Of a stretch of 64,000 bases of DNA, positions 1 through 7,045 are shown one piece after another (position 1 is the first letter of the stretch; every line of letters starts with the position of its first letter). The stretch comes from Saccharopolyspora_D taberi (GTDB taxonomy: Bacteria > Actinomycetota > Actinomycetes > Mycobacteriales > Pseudonocardiaceae), in assembly GCF_039534165.1 (NCBI RefSeq), contig NZ_BAAAUX010000003.1, positions 243,642 to 307,641 of the forward strand, in the 5' to 3' direction. The notes beneath the pieces are model-generated. The model did not search any database. It saw only the letters and a program-made list of their open reading frames with translations, and was not told the origin of the DNA. The translations under genes were made by a program, and so were the position numbers.

Positions 1-1
1 G

Positions 2-580
2 TACCTGGATCCGCTGCGCGACCTGGTGAAGGACAACGGCGGATCGGTCTTTCCCGACTACGACGGCGAATTCCAGCTGCTGGTCGACATCAAAGCCGAC
101 GGCGCCGCCGCCTACGAGGTGCTCGACAAGATCGTGCGCGACCCCGCCTACGACGGTGTGTTCACGCACTACGCCAACGGCGAGGTCCAGCGCGGCCCGG
201 TGACGATCGTGCTCTCCGGCGACCGCCCGCGTGATGTCATGGAAGGCCAGGACGACCGCTTCGCCTTCTACGACGGCCGCATCAACGGCGGTGACGACCT
301 CGGCATCGGCGCGGACGCGAAGCTCGTGCCGCTGGTCTCGAAGAGCTGGACGGACGAGTTCTCCTGGGTCGGCATCGGCAGGATGCCCGAGGACCAGCGC
401 GCCAAGCTGCACAAGATCGTCGATGACGCGCACGCCGCCGATCAGCGCGTCCGGTTCTGGGCGACGCCGGACGCGCGGCTGCCCAACCGCGAAGCGGTAT
501 GGCGGGAGCTGGTCGACGCGGGCGTCGACCACATCAACACCGACGACCTCGACGGCCTGGCGAAATTCCTGCGCCGCTGA
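2..580 (+). CDS. Phosphatidylinositol-specific phospholipase C/GDPD-like phosphodiesterase, C-terminal part
   Basis: The frame is open from the window edge to the stop, so the gene is cut at its 5' end and 192 residues of the C-terminal half are visible. The motifs LLVDIKADG, a VTIVLSGDRP strand, FYDGR, PLVSKSW and the terminal VDHINTDDLDGLAKFL fit the actinobacterial secreted PI-PLC/glycerophosphodiester phosphodiesterase-like TIM barrel, where the last strand carries the H-N-T-D-D turn. Such enzymes hydrolyse phosphodiester head groups, usually outside the membrane; the signal peptide and catalytic histidines would lie upstream and cannot be seen. It converges with the GntR gene, with only 3 bp between the stops. 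Family assignment is fairly safe; the substrate is not known. Confidence 0.75.
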   Translation, partial: YLDPLRDLVKDNGGSVFPDYDGEFQLLVDIKADGAAAYEVLDKIVRDPAYDGVFTHYANGEVQRGPVTIVLSGDRPRDVMEGQDDRFAFYDGRINGGDDLGIGADAKLVPLVSKSWTDEFSWVGIGRMPEDQRAKLHKIVDDAHAADQRVRFWATPDARLPNREAVWRELVDAGVDHINTDDLDGLAKFLRR

Positions 581-583
581 CGC

Positions 584-1285
584 TCACGCCTCCCGCATCC
601 GGCGCTTGTAGGCGTCGACGAGCTGGCTCTCGGCCTTGTCGAAGTAGTCGTCGAGCCGGGCGACCGCGCTCTCCAGCGCACCGCTCGCGATCAGGTCCGT
701 GATCTCGCGGTTGAGCCCCAGGTACGGCTCGTAGAACTCGCGCGGGTGCTCCATCACGTGGAACGCCAGCCGCAGTTCGGCCATCAGCTGGCTCATCACC
801 TCGTTCAGCCGGGCGCTGCCCGCCAGCGCGACCAGCGTGCGGTGGAAGTGCATGTTCGCGCTCCCGACGTCCTTCCACCGCTGCTCGCCCGCCGCGCGCT
901 CGCCCTCGGTGACCGCCTGGTCGATGTCGTCGATCAGCTCCCGCTCCGCGCCCGCGGCCTGGCGCACCGCGCCGACGGCCAGCAGACGCCGCGACCGGTA
1001 GAGGTCCAGCACGTCGTCGACGGACGGGATCCGCACGAACACACCGCGGTTGAACTCGTGCACCAGCAGCCTCTCGTGCACCAGCAGCCGGAACGCCTCG
1101 CGCAGCGTGTTCCGGGAGACCGCCAGGGCGTCGGCCGCGTCCTTCTCGGACAGCTGGGTGCCGGGTTCGAGCCGGCCCTCGATGATCCGCAACCGCAGCA
1201 GGTCGGCCACCTGTTCGGCGGCGCTGGTCCGGTCGAGCAGCGCGCGGTCGGCCGCGAGCTGGGCCGTCCACTGGGTGGATGTCAT
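584..1285 (-). CDS. GntR family transcriptional regulator, FCD (FadR) subfamily
   Basis: This 233-residue protein has an N-terminal winged helix-turn-helix (about residues 20-90; LSEKDAADALAVSRNTLREAF is the recognition region) and an all-helical FCD ligand domain (about 95-225) with the expected spaced His/Asp residues (HFHRTLVAL, HPREFYEPY) that often hold a metal and a carboxylate effector. It is transcribed divergently from the transporter-pxp operon across a 145-bp intergenic region that holds a promoter with a 13-bp palindrome, so it is the best candidate regulator of that operon and of itself. The effector could be 5-oxoproline or a related acid, but that is inference from position only. 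Confidence 0.9.
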   Translation of the reverse strand: MTSTQWTAQLAADRALLDRTSAAEQVADLLRLRIIEGRLEPGTQLSEKDAADALAVSRNTLREAFRLLVHERLLVHEFNRGVFVRIPSVDDVLDLYRSRRLLAVGAVRQAAGAERELIDDIDQAVTEGERAAGEQRWKDVGSANMHFHRTLVALAGSARLNEVMSQLMAELRLAFHVMEHPREFYEPYLGLNREITDLIASGALESAVARLDDYFDKAESQLVDAYKRRMREA

Positions 1286-1343
1286 CGAGCTCCCGTCACT
1301 GGTCCCCTCGGGGCAGTTTAACGAGGAAGTTTCAACCGAGGTA

Positions 1344-1373
1344 TTGCAGGATTGTTCAACAATTCCCTATCTT
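1344..1373 (+). promoter_or_regulatory. Promoter with embedded palindromic operator for the transporter-pxp operon
   Basis: TTGCAG (1344-1349), an 18-nt spacer and TATCTT (1368-1373) make a plausible sigma-A type promoter pointing to the transporter gene. The spacer holds ATTGTTCAACAAT (1351-1363), a perfect 6-1-6 palindrome, which is a good size for a GntR dimer. It lies between the divergent GntR gene and the operon. Confidence 0.6.
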
Positions 1374-1430
1374 GTCCCGAACCGCAGCGGGCTGCCCCGG
1401 CGGGGCGCCGAGGATGAGGGAGCGGACGAG

Positions 1431-2651
1431 ATGGCCGAAGAGACCACGACGGTGAGCAGACCCGGCCCGGTCAGGCGCGGCGCCCTGATGGGCGCGGTGT
1501 TCCTGATGGCCACCAGCGCCATCGGACCGGGCTTCATCACGCAGACCACCCAGTTCACGGTGCGGCTCGGCGCTGCCTTCGCCTTCGCGATCGTGCTGTC
1601 GATCCTGATCGACATCGCCGTCCAGCTGAACGTCTGGCGGGTCATCGGCGTCTCCGGCACGCGGGCCCAGGACCTCGGCAACAAGGTGCTGCCGGGCCTC
1701 GGCTACGCGATGGCCGCGCTGGTGGTCTTCGGCGGGCTGGTGTTCAACGTCGGCAACGTCGCCGGGACCTCGCTCGGGCTGGACGCGCTGATGGGCGTCG
1801 ACGTCAAGATCGGCGGCACCGTCTCCGCCCTGATCGCCATCGCGATCTTCCTGAGCAAGCGCGCCGGGGTCGCGATGGACCGGATCGTGATCGTGCTCGG
1901 CGTGCTGATGATCGGCCTCACGCTCTACGTCGCGATCGTCTCCGGCCCGCCGGTCGGCGACGCGATGCGCCAGGCCGTGTTCCCGGACCAGATCGACTTC
2001 CTGGCGATCACCACGCTCATCGGCGGCACCGTCGGTGGCTACATCACTTACGCGGGTGCCCACCGGCTGGTGGACGCGGGCGTCACCGGCCCCGAGCGCG
2101 TGGTCGAGGTCAGCCGCAGCTCGATCATGTCGTTGCTGGTCACCGGCGTGATGCGGCTGGTGCTGTTCCTCGCGGTGCTCGGTGTGGTCGCCGGCGGCGT
2201 CACCCTGGCGGGCAGCAACCCGACCGCGGACGCCTTCCAGCACGCGGCGGGCGAACTCGGCCTGCGGATGTTCGGCATCATCCTGTGGGCCGCGAGCATC
2301 ACCTCCGTGGTCGGCGCGGCCTACACCTCGATCTCGTTCCTGGTGACCTTCTCCCCGAAGCTCGAACGCGTCCGCAACTGGCTGGTCGTGGCGTTCGTGG
2401 CGGTGTCGGCGGCGGTGTTCCTGCTGCTCGACCAGGCCCCGACGACGCTGCTCGTGCTCGCCGGGTCGCTCAACGGCCTGATCCTGCCGGTCGGGTTCGG
2501 CGCCCTGCTGTGGGTGGCGCTGCGGCGACGGGACCTGCTCGGCGGCTACCGCTACCCGCGCTGGCTGCTGACGATCGGGGTGGTGGCCTGGTTGCTCACC
2601 GTGTACCTCGGGGTCAGCTCGCTCGGCGGCATGGCCGCGCTCTGGAAGTGA
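1431..2651 (+). CDS. NRAMP-family divalent metal/organic acid transporter of a pxp operon (YcsG-like)
   Basis: ATG at 1431 follows a GAGGGAG ribosome-binding site and gives 406 residues, normal for the family. About eleven hydrophobic segments are visible; the first unwound helix motif is ATSAIGPGFITQ, where most metal-transporting NRAMPs have a D-P-G-N motif. The Asp and Asn metal ligands are therefore absent at that place, as in YcsG-type relatives. Those sit beside ycsF/kip genes and are suspected to carry something other than Mn or Fe. The gene is first in the run with pxpA, pxpB, pxpC and the D-glutamate cyclase homologue, so import of 5-oxoproline is a reasonable guess. Metal transport remains possible. 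Confidence 0.85.
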   Translation: MAEETTTVSRPGPVRRGALMGAVFLMATSAIGPGFITQTTQFTVRLGAAFAFAIVLSILIDIAVQLNVWRVIGVSGTRAQDLGNKVLPGLGYAMAALVVFGGLVFNVGNVAGTSLGLDALMGVDVKIGGTVSALIAIAIFLSKRAGVAMDRIVIVLGVLMIGLTLYVAIVSGPPVGDAMRQAVFPDQIDFLAITTLIGGTVGGYITYAGAHRLVDAGVTGPERVVEVSRSSIMSLLVTGVMRLVLFLAVLGVVAGGVTLAGSNPTADAFQHAAGELGLRMFGIILWAASITSVVGAAYTSISFLVTFSPKLERVRNWLVVAFVAVSAAVFLLLDQAPTTLLVLAGSLNGLILPVGFGALLWVALRRRDLLGGYRYPRWLLTIGVVAWLLTVYLGVSSLGGMAALWK

Positions 2652-2661
2652 GGAGGAACAG

Positions 2662-3423
2662 GTGGACCTGAACTCGGACCTCGCCGAGGGCTTCGGCAGG
2701 TGGGAACTCGGTGACGACGCCGCGCTGCTGCGGATCGTGACCAGCGCGAACGTCGCGTGCGGCTTCCACGCCGGAGACGCCAGCGTCATCCGCACCGCCT
2801 GCGAGCACGCCGCCGAGCAGGGCGTCGCGGTCGGTGCCCAGGTCGGCTACCGCGACCTCGCGGGCTTCGGACGCCGGTTCATCGACGTCCCGCCTGCGGA
2901 ACTGACCAACGACGTGATCTACCAGATCGGCGCACTCGCGGCTCTGACCCATGTCGCGGGCACGGAAGTCACCTACGTCAAGCCGCACGGCGCGCTCTAC
3001 AACGCGATCGTGCACCACCGCGAGCAGGCCGCGGCCGTGGTCGCTGCGGTGCGCGCCTACGACCCGGACCTGGCGGTGCTCGGCTTGCCGGGATCGGCGT
3101 GGCTGGAACTGGCCGAGGAAGCGGGACTGCGGGTGTTCCGGGAGGCGTTCGCCGACCGTGCTTACACACCTGAGGGAACTCTGGTCTCGCGGCGCGAGAA
3201 GGGCGCGGTGCTGCACGATCCCGACGCCATCGCGGAGCGCTGCGTGCGGATCGCGCGCGGCGAGCCGATCGAGGCCGTCGACGGATCGTGGATTTCCGTG
3301 CGGGCGCAGTCGATCTGCGTGCACGGCGACAGCCCGGGAGCGGTCAAGATCGCGGAGGCGGTCCGGGAGCGACTCGCCGACGAGGACGTGCGCCTGGAGG
3401 CGTTCGCGCCGCCGCGGAGGTGA
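2662..3423 (+). CDS. pxpA: 5-oxoprolinase subunit PxpA (LamB/YcsF family)
   Basis: The start is GTG at 2662, 6 nt after a strong AGGAGGAA site and 10 bp after the transporter stop. The 253-residue protein has the full family signature: MDLNSDLAEGFG at the N terminus, SANVACGFHAGD near residue 34, and the VKPHGALYN motif near residue 109. PxpA works with PxpB and PxpC in the ATP-dependent opening of 5-oxoproline to L-glutamate in the cytoplasm. The stop overlaps the pxpB start (TGATG), which indicates translational coupling. Length and motifs are normal. Confidence 0.95.
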   Translation: MDLNSDLAEGFGRWELGDDAALLRIVTSANVACGFHAGDASVIRTACEHAAEQGVAVGAQVGYRDLAGFGRRFIDVPPAELTNDVIYQIGALAALTHVAGTEVTYVKPHGALYNAIVHHREQAAAVVAAVRAYDPDLAVLGLPGSAWLELAEEAGLRVFREAFADRAYTPEGTLVSRREKGAVLHDPDAIAERCVRIARGEPIEAVDGSWISVRAQSICVHGDSPGAVKIAEAVRERLADEDVRLEAFAPPRR

Positions 3424-4040
3424 TGGAGATGCGGGTTCTGCACTGCGCGGATTCGGGACTGCTGGTCGAACTCGACGACCTCGACGCGGTCCAGTCCCTC
3501 TACGCGGCGCTGTCGGCGGCGCTGCCCGAAGGCGTGACCGACCTGGTCCCGGCAGCGCGGACGCTGCTGCTGCGGCTCGACCCCCGCCGCGCCGATCCGG
3601 ACGCGGTCGAACGCGCGGTGCGCGAGGCCCGGCCGGGCCGGAGTGCCGAGCGGAGCGAAGGGCTGGTGCGGATTCCGGTCGTCTACGACGGCGAGGACCT
3701 GGCGGAGGTCGCCCGGCTGACCGGCCTGACCGAACGCGAGGTCGTGCGCGAGCACACTTCGTCGGAGTGGACGGTGGCGTTCGGTGGCTTCGCGCCCGGA
3801 TTCGGTTATCTCGCAGGCGGTTCCGCGCTCCTGGAGGTGCCCCGGCGCACCGAGTCCCGGACGAAGGTCCCGGCGGGCGCGGTCGGCCTGGCGGGCCGCT
3901 TCAGCGGGATCTACCCGCGGGAGTCCCCTGGCGGCTGGCAGCTGATCGGCCGGACCGGGGTGGAGATCTGGCAGGTCGACCGTGAACCGCCCGCGTTGCT
4001 GCGCCCGGGAGTGCGGGTCCGGTTCCAGGAGGCCCGATGA
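3423..4040 (+). CDS. pxpB: 5-oxoprolinase subunit PxpB (KipI family)
   Basis: The chosen ATG (3423) overlaps the pxpA stop by one base; a second ATG two codons on is an alternative. The 205-residue product has the KipI/PxpB layout: a short N-terminal domain (to about residue 85), then the cyclophilin-like core with IPVVYDGEDL, AFGGFAPGFGYL and the PAGAVGLAGRFSGIYP segment that contacts PxpC. It forms the ATP-dependent 5-oxoprolinase with PxpA and PxpC. In most genomes pxpB is joined directly to pxpC; here two repeat units and a short tail separate them (4037-4217). Confidence 0.93.
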   Translation: MEMRVLHCADSGLLVELDDLDAVQSLYAALSAALPEGVTDLVPAARTLLLRLDPRRADPDAVERAVREARPGRSAERSEGLVRIPVVYDGEDLAEVARLTGLTEREVVREHTSSEWTVAFGGFAPGFGYLAGGSALLEVPRRTESRTKVPAGAVGLAGRFSGIYPRESPGGWQLIGRTGVEIWQVDREPPALLRPGVRVRFQEAR

Positions 4041-4217
4041 GCGACCCTTGCTTTTTCGCTCATCGGGGCCGACCGGGTGCGGGTGTCCCGCAGGGCGGGG
4101 TGGCCCGATGAGCGGCGCTTGTTTTCCTGCTTGTCGGGGTCGACCGGGTGCGGGTGTCCCGCAAGGCTGGGCGGCCCGATGAGCGACGTCCCGCGAAGCA
4201 CCGAGGAGGTCCGGTAA
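4037..4217 (+). repeat. Stop/start-anchored tandem repeat with coupled mini-ORFs, locus 1 (71-bp units)
   Basis: Two 71-bp units and a partial third lie exactly between pxpB and pxpC. Each unit opens with ATGA, in which the stop of the preceding frame overlaps an ATG. The units therefore read as mini-ORFs of 24 codons (4037-4111 and 4108-4182), then a 12-codon tail (4179-4217) whose TAA abuts the GTG of pxpC. Unit 1 has a 9-bp hairpin (4036-4044 with 4056-4064) that includes the stop/start codons, and each unit has a GCGGG-TGT-CCCGC hairpin after the shared core GACCGGGTGCGGGTGTCCC. The same core occurs in loci at 31.8 and 44.3 kb. Confidence 0.85.
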
Positions 4218-5084
4218 GTGCTGGAAGTTCTGGGAACCGGCCCGCTGTCGACGGTTCAGGACCTGGGCCGCCCGGGCCACGCGGGCATCGGCGTCGGCGT
4301 GTCGGGCGCGGCCGACCGCGGGTCGCTGCGGCTGGCGAACCGCCTGGTCGGCAACGCCGAGGGCGACGCCGCGATCGAGGCGACCCTGGGCGGACTCGCG
4401 GTCCGGCCGAGCCGCGACGTGGTGATGTCCGTGACGGGCGCGCCGTGTCCGATCACTGTGGACGGTCGCGGTGCGGCGATGAACTCCGTGCTGCGGATTC
4501 CGGCGGGTGCGGAGGTGCGGCTGGGCGTTCCCGCCCGGGGACTGCGCAGTTATCTGGCCGTCCGCGGCGGAATCGCGGTCGACCCGGTGCTGGGTTCGCG
4601 CTCCACCGACCTGCTCGCCGGCCTCGGGCCGGACAAGCTGCGCACCGGCATGGTGCTTCCGACAGGACCGCCGCCCGCGGAGTTCCCCGTCGTCGATCTC
4701 GCGCCGGTCGCCGCACCGCCGGACGAACTCGTTCTCGGGGTCGTTCCCGGCCCGCGCCAGGACTGGTTCACTGCCGACGCCCTCGACGTGCTGCTGACCT
4801 CGTCCTACGAGGTCACGGCCGACAGCAACCGCATCGGCATGCGGCTCGACGGCCCGGCGCTGGACCGCATCCGCACCGAGGAACTGCCCAGCGAAGGCAT
4901 GGTGGCCGGGGCGTTGCAGGTACCGCCTGCCAGCAAGCCGACGCTGTTCCTCGCCGACCACCCGGTCACCGGCGGATACCCGGTGATCGCCGTGGTGACC
5001 TCGGCGGACGTGGACCGGGCGGCGCAGGCCAGGCCCGGTCAGCGGATCCGCTTCCGACGAGTCCCGAGCAGGAGGCTCCGATGA
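4218..5084 (+). CDS. pxpC: 5-oxoprolinase subunit PxpC (KipA, biotin-dependent carboxyltransferase family fold)
   Basis: GTG at 4218 follows a GAGGAGGT site. The 288-residue protein opens with the family hallmark GPLSTVQDLGRPGHAGIGV, then GAADRGSLRLANRLVGN and the closing TADSNRIGMRLDGPAL and EGMVAGALQVPP motifs. Together with PxpB it forms the catalytic pair that phosphorylates and opens 5-oxoproline; PxpA completes the reaction. The last four bases overlap the next gene (ATGA). Function is well supported by family and by operon content. Confidence 0.94.
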   Translation: MLEVLGTGPLSTVQDLGRPGHAGIGVGVSGAADRGSLRLANRLVGNAEGDAAIEATLGGLAVRPSRDVVMSVTGAPCPITVDGRGAAMNSVLRIPAGAEVRLGVPARGLRSYLAVRGGIAVDPVLGSRSTDLLAGLGPDKLRTGMVLPTGPPPAEFPVVDLAPVAAPPDELVLGVVPGPRQDWFTADALDVLLTSSYEVTADSNRIGMRLDGPALDRIRTEELPSEGMVAGALQVPPASKPTLFLADHPVTGGYPVIAVVTSADVDRAAQARPGQRIRFRRVPSRRLR

Positions 5085-5851
5085 CCCTCACCCCGGCCCA
5101 GGCCCGCTCCGCGTTCCGCGCCGGGCTGCGCGTGCCCACCTCCGGCTACAGCCCGGGGTGGACGCAGGCGAACCTGATCTCGCTGCCGCGCGAGCACGCC
5201 TACGACTTCCTCCTGTTCGCGCAGCGGAATCCGAAGCCGTGCCCGGTGCTGGACGTGACCGAGCCGGGGGAGACCAGCGCGTCGATCTTCGCCGGCGACC
5301 TGCGCACCGACCTGCCCGCGTACCGCGTCTACCGCGACGGCGAACTGGTCGAGGAGCGCGCCGAGGTCCGCGACCTGTGGCGCGATGACCTGGTGTCGTT
5401 CCTGATCGGTTGCAGCTTCACCTTCGAGGCCGCGCTGATCGAGGCTGGGGTGCCGGTCCGGCACGTGGAAGCGGGCAGCAACGTGCCGATGTACCGGACG
5501 AACCGGGACTGCCGGCCCGCGGGCGCGCTGTCGGGGCCGCTGGTGGTTTCGATGCGTCCCGTGCCCGCACCGCTGGTCGCCACGGCCGTTCGCGTCACGT
5601 CGCGGTATCCGGCCGTGCACGGTGCGCCGGTGCACATCGGATCGCCCGCTGAACTGGGGATTCGCGATCTCGACTCGCCGGACTTCGGTGCTGCGGTGGA
5701 GATCCGGCCCGGCGAGCTTCCGGTGTTCTGGGCCTGCGGCGTGACGCCGCAGGCGGCGGTGATGCGGTCCAAGCCCTCGTTCGCGATCGGGCACGCGCCC
5801 GGCCACATGGCGATCACCGACGCGCGCGACAGCGAGTTCCTGGTGCCCTGA
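5081..5851 (+). CDS. Putative hydro-lyase/D-glutamate cyclase family protein (YcsI-like)
   Basis: ATG at 5081 follows AGGAGGCT and overlaps the pxpC stop by four bases; the product has 256 residues. Signature segments are SGYSPGWTQANL, FLLFAQRNPKPCPVLDV, FLIGCSFTFEAAL, NVPMYRTNRDC, and the C-terminal FWACGVTPQ and FAIGHAPGHMAITD. This is the PF07286 family, whose vertebrate member makes 5-oxo-D-proline from D-glutamate. In an operon with 5-oxoprolinase subunits the simplest reading is a role in D-glutamate or 5-oxo-D-proline breakdown. The exact reaction here is inferred. Confidence 0.88.
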   Translation: MTLTPAQARSAFRAGLRVPTSGYSPGWTQANLISLPREHAYDFLLFAQRNPKPCPVLDVTEPGETSASIFAGDLRTDLPAYRVYRDGELVEERAEVRDLWRDDLVSFLIGCSFTFEAALIEAGVPVRHVEAGSNVPMYRTNRDCRPAGALSGPLVVSMRPVPAPLVATAVRVTSRYPAVHGAPVHIGSPAELGIRDLDSPDFGAAVEIRPGELPVFWACGVTPQAAVMRSKPSFAIGHAPGHMAITDARDSEFLVP

Positions 5852-5901
5852 AGCCGAATCCCCAGCTGAAACCCGATCCCGGGCTGAAACCGAATCCCCA
5901 C
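5848..5901 (+). repeat. 18-bp tandem array starting at a stop codon
   Basis: Three units of 18 bp (5848-5865, 5866-5883, 5884-5901) each start with CTGAA. The first TGA is the stop of the YcsI-like gene, and the later TGAs fall in the same reading frame, giving three in-frame stops spaced six codons apart. The third unit runs into the terminator hairpin. Confidence 0.8.
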
Positions 5902-5929
5902 CCGAGGAGAAGGGTGGGGACTCCGGTTT
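5887..5929 (+). terminator. Hairpin terminator of the pxp operon
   Basis: CCCCACCC (5896-5903) pairs perfectly with GGGTGGGG (5912-5919), and AAACCG (5887-5892) pairs with CGGTTT (5924-5929) across a small internal loop. The 14-bp two-part stem lies 36 bp after the last stop. There is no long T run, as is usual in high-GC actinomycetes. The rest of the gap to 6179 shows no gene. Confidence 0.65.
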
Positions 5930-6179
5930 CGGGCCGATGCGCCCGGTCGCCTCTCGGCGAGTGGCGCGACGCGGCTCCGGCCGGACGGCATTCCGCGAAG
6001 GCGAATGGTGAGGCCCGGGGACACGTGACGCATCGGCAGTCCGTCCAACGCCTCGGCGCTCCCGGGATGTTCCGCCGGGCGGCGTGAGCTGCCGCACCCT
6101 TCGAACATCACTCGAACGGATTGCCCGACACAGGTGCGGAAGTGGTGCTTGACTACCGGGTTTCCGGGGTGCTCGGCCC

Positions 6180-6185
6180 TAACGT
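6180..6185 (+). promoter_or_regulatory. -10 box of a probable leaderless promoter
   Basis: TAACGT stands 7 nt before ATG 6193, which has no ribosome-binding site; this is the layout of actinobacterial leaderless transcripts. No good -35 is seen at normal spacing. Confidence 0.4.
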
Positions 6186-6192
6186 CGTCGGC

Positions 6193-6663
6193 ATGGACTT
6201 TCGAGACGAACTGCAAGTGGGACAGCACACCTTCGGGATCACGGCCAAGGGCCAGCCCGCGATCGACGGCCAGCGCGCGTCGGTGGCGGTCGAGTTCACC
6301 GGCGCGAGCACGGACGGCGAGATCATCGCCGAGGGCAACCTCCTGATCGCGCTGGACGCGCTCGCCGACACCGGGACCTTCCTCAACCGGACGCTGGACG
6401 GCCTCGGCGCGCTGAACGGCCGACCGCGCAGGTCGCGATCGGCCCGCGCTCCCAACGCGGGCCAGCCGTGGACCGACGACGACGGCAGGCTGCTGCGGGA
6501 ACGCTGGATGCGGAGCCGGGACGGCTCGTCCGCATCGGAGTTGATCGGTGAGCTGGCGGCCGATTTCGGGCGCACCCGCAGCGCGATCCGGGCCCAGCTT
6601 CCCCGGGTCGACTGCGATCCGGACGTTCCGGGCCGGGCACTCGCCGACGCCGCCGAGCCCTGA
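6193..6663 (+). CDS. Hypothetical protein with C-terminal Myb/SANT-like helix-turn-helix
   Basis: The protein has 156 residues from ATG 6193; the frame is open from a TTG at 6121, but the ATG fits the TAACGT box. The first half (to about residue 75) is predicted to mix strands and helices (FGITAKGQPAIDGQRASVAVEF) and matches no family I can name. A basic linker (RPRRSRSARAP) leads to WTDDDGRLLRERWM and ELAADFGRTRSAIRAQLPRV, a pattern seen in actinobacterial proteins where a short Myb-like helix-turn-helix checks DNA or another protein. A DNA-binding role is likely but its target is unknown. Confidence 0.65.
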   Translation: MDFRDELQVGQHTFGITAKGQPAIDGQRASVAVEFTGASTDGEIIAEGNLLIALDALADTGTFLNRTLDGLGALNGRPRRSRSARAPNAGQPWTDDDGRLLRERWMRSRDGSSASELIGELAADFGRTRSAIRAQLPRVDCDPDVPGRALADAAEP

Positions 6664-6668
6664 ACCCG

Positions 6669-6708
6669 CCGCAGGTCGGAGCCGTCCGGCCGGGGCACCG
6701 ACCTGCGG
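6669..6708 (+). terminator. Perfect 11-bp stem hairpin downstream of the Myb-like gene
   Basis: CCGCAGGTCGG (6669-6679) is perfectly complementary to CCGACCTGCGG (6698-6708) with an 18-nt GC-rich loop. It begins 5 bp after the stop codon and is best read as an intrinsic terminator. Confidence 0.65.
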
Positions 6709-6840
6709 ACTTCCGTTGTCGGGTACTGGGAATTCGTCCGGTGACATCAATTCTTCCGCGCGTGCCGAATCATGGGATTGCGGCGCGCCGAAAGGAGTGT
6801 TCATGGTGGACCTGAATTGAGTTTCGCATGCACGCGCATT

Positions 6841-6868
6841 TTGGCGACCAGAAGAAATGGGGTAGGGT
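6841..6868 (+). promoter_or_regulatory. Promoter of the manganese riboswitch transcript
   Basis: TTGGCG (6841-6846), 16 nt, TAGGGT (6863-6868). The predicted start near 6875 falls just at the 5' edge of the riboswitch, which supports the call. Confidence 0.6.
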
Positions 6869-6870
6869 TT

Positions 6871-6971
6871 GGCGGCAGAAGGGGAGTAGTCCTCAATTTC
6901 GCGGTCGACACACTGGTGCCGGAATCGCACCCGGTCGCGGAGCCTCCGCGCGGAGGCGGGCGAGACCTTCG
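6871..6971 (+). ncRNA. yybP-ykoY manganese riboswitch
   Basis: The sequence has both conserved blocks of this RNA: GGGGAGTAG (6881-6889) and, 70 nt later, GCGAGACC (6960-6967), with GAAGG (6878-6882) pairing to CCTTC (6966-6970) to close helix P1. The two L-shaped arms are formed by GC-rich stems between them (for example GCCTCCGC/GCGGAGGC at 6942-6957). In known examples Mn2+ binds where loops L1 and L3 dock and turns expression of exporters on. The downstream gene is a TMEM165/GDT1 family transporter, a classical partner. A possible expression-platform hairpin (GTGTG-CCC-GCACAC) sits near 6995-7010. Confidence 0.85.
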
Positions 6972-7045
6972 GAATCGGCAGTTCACGCCGGTCCGAAGTG
7001 TGCCCGCACACCGGCCCGGCGGTGACCGGAGAGTGGGTTCTGAAC

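Noticed and set aside
4218..5084. PxpC as urea amidolyase or biotin carboxylase subunit
   Set aside because: Length, lack of a biotin domain and the pxpA/pxpB neighbours point to 5-oxoprolinase.
6803..6820. Five-codon ORF (M-V-D-L-N) with a good AAAGGAG site upstream of the riboswitch
   Set aside because: Too short to support, and it lies before the predicted promoter of the riboswitch transcript.
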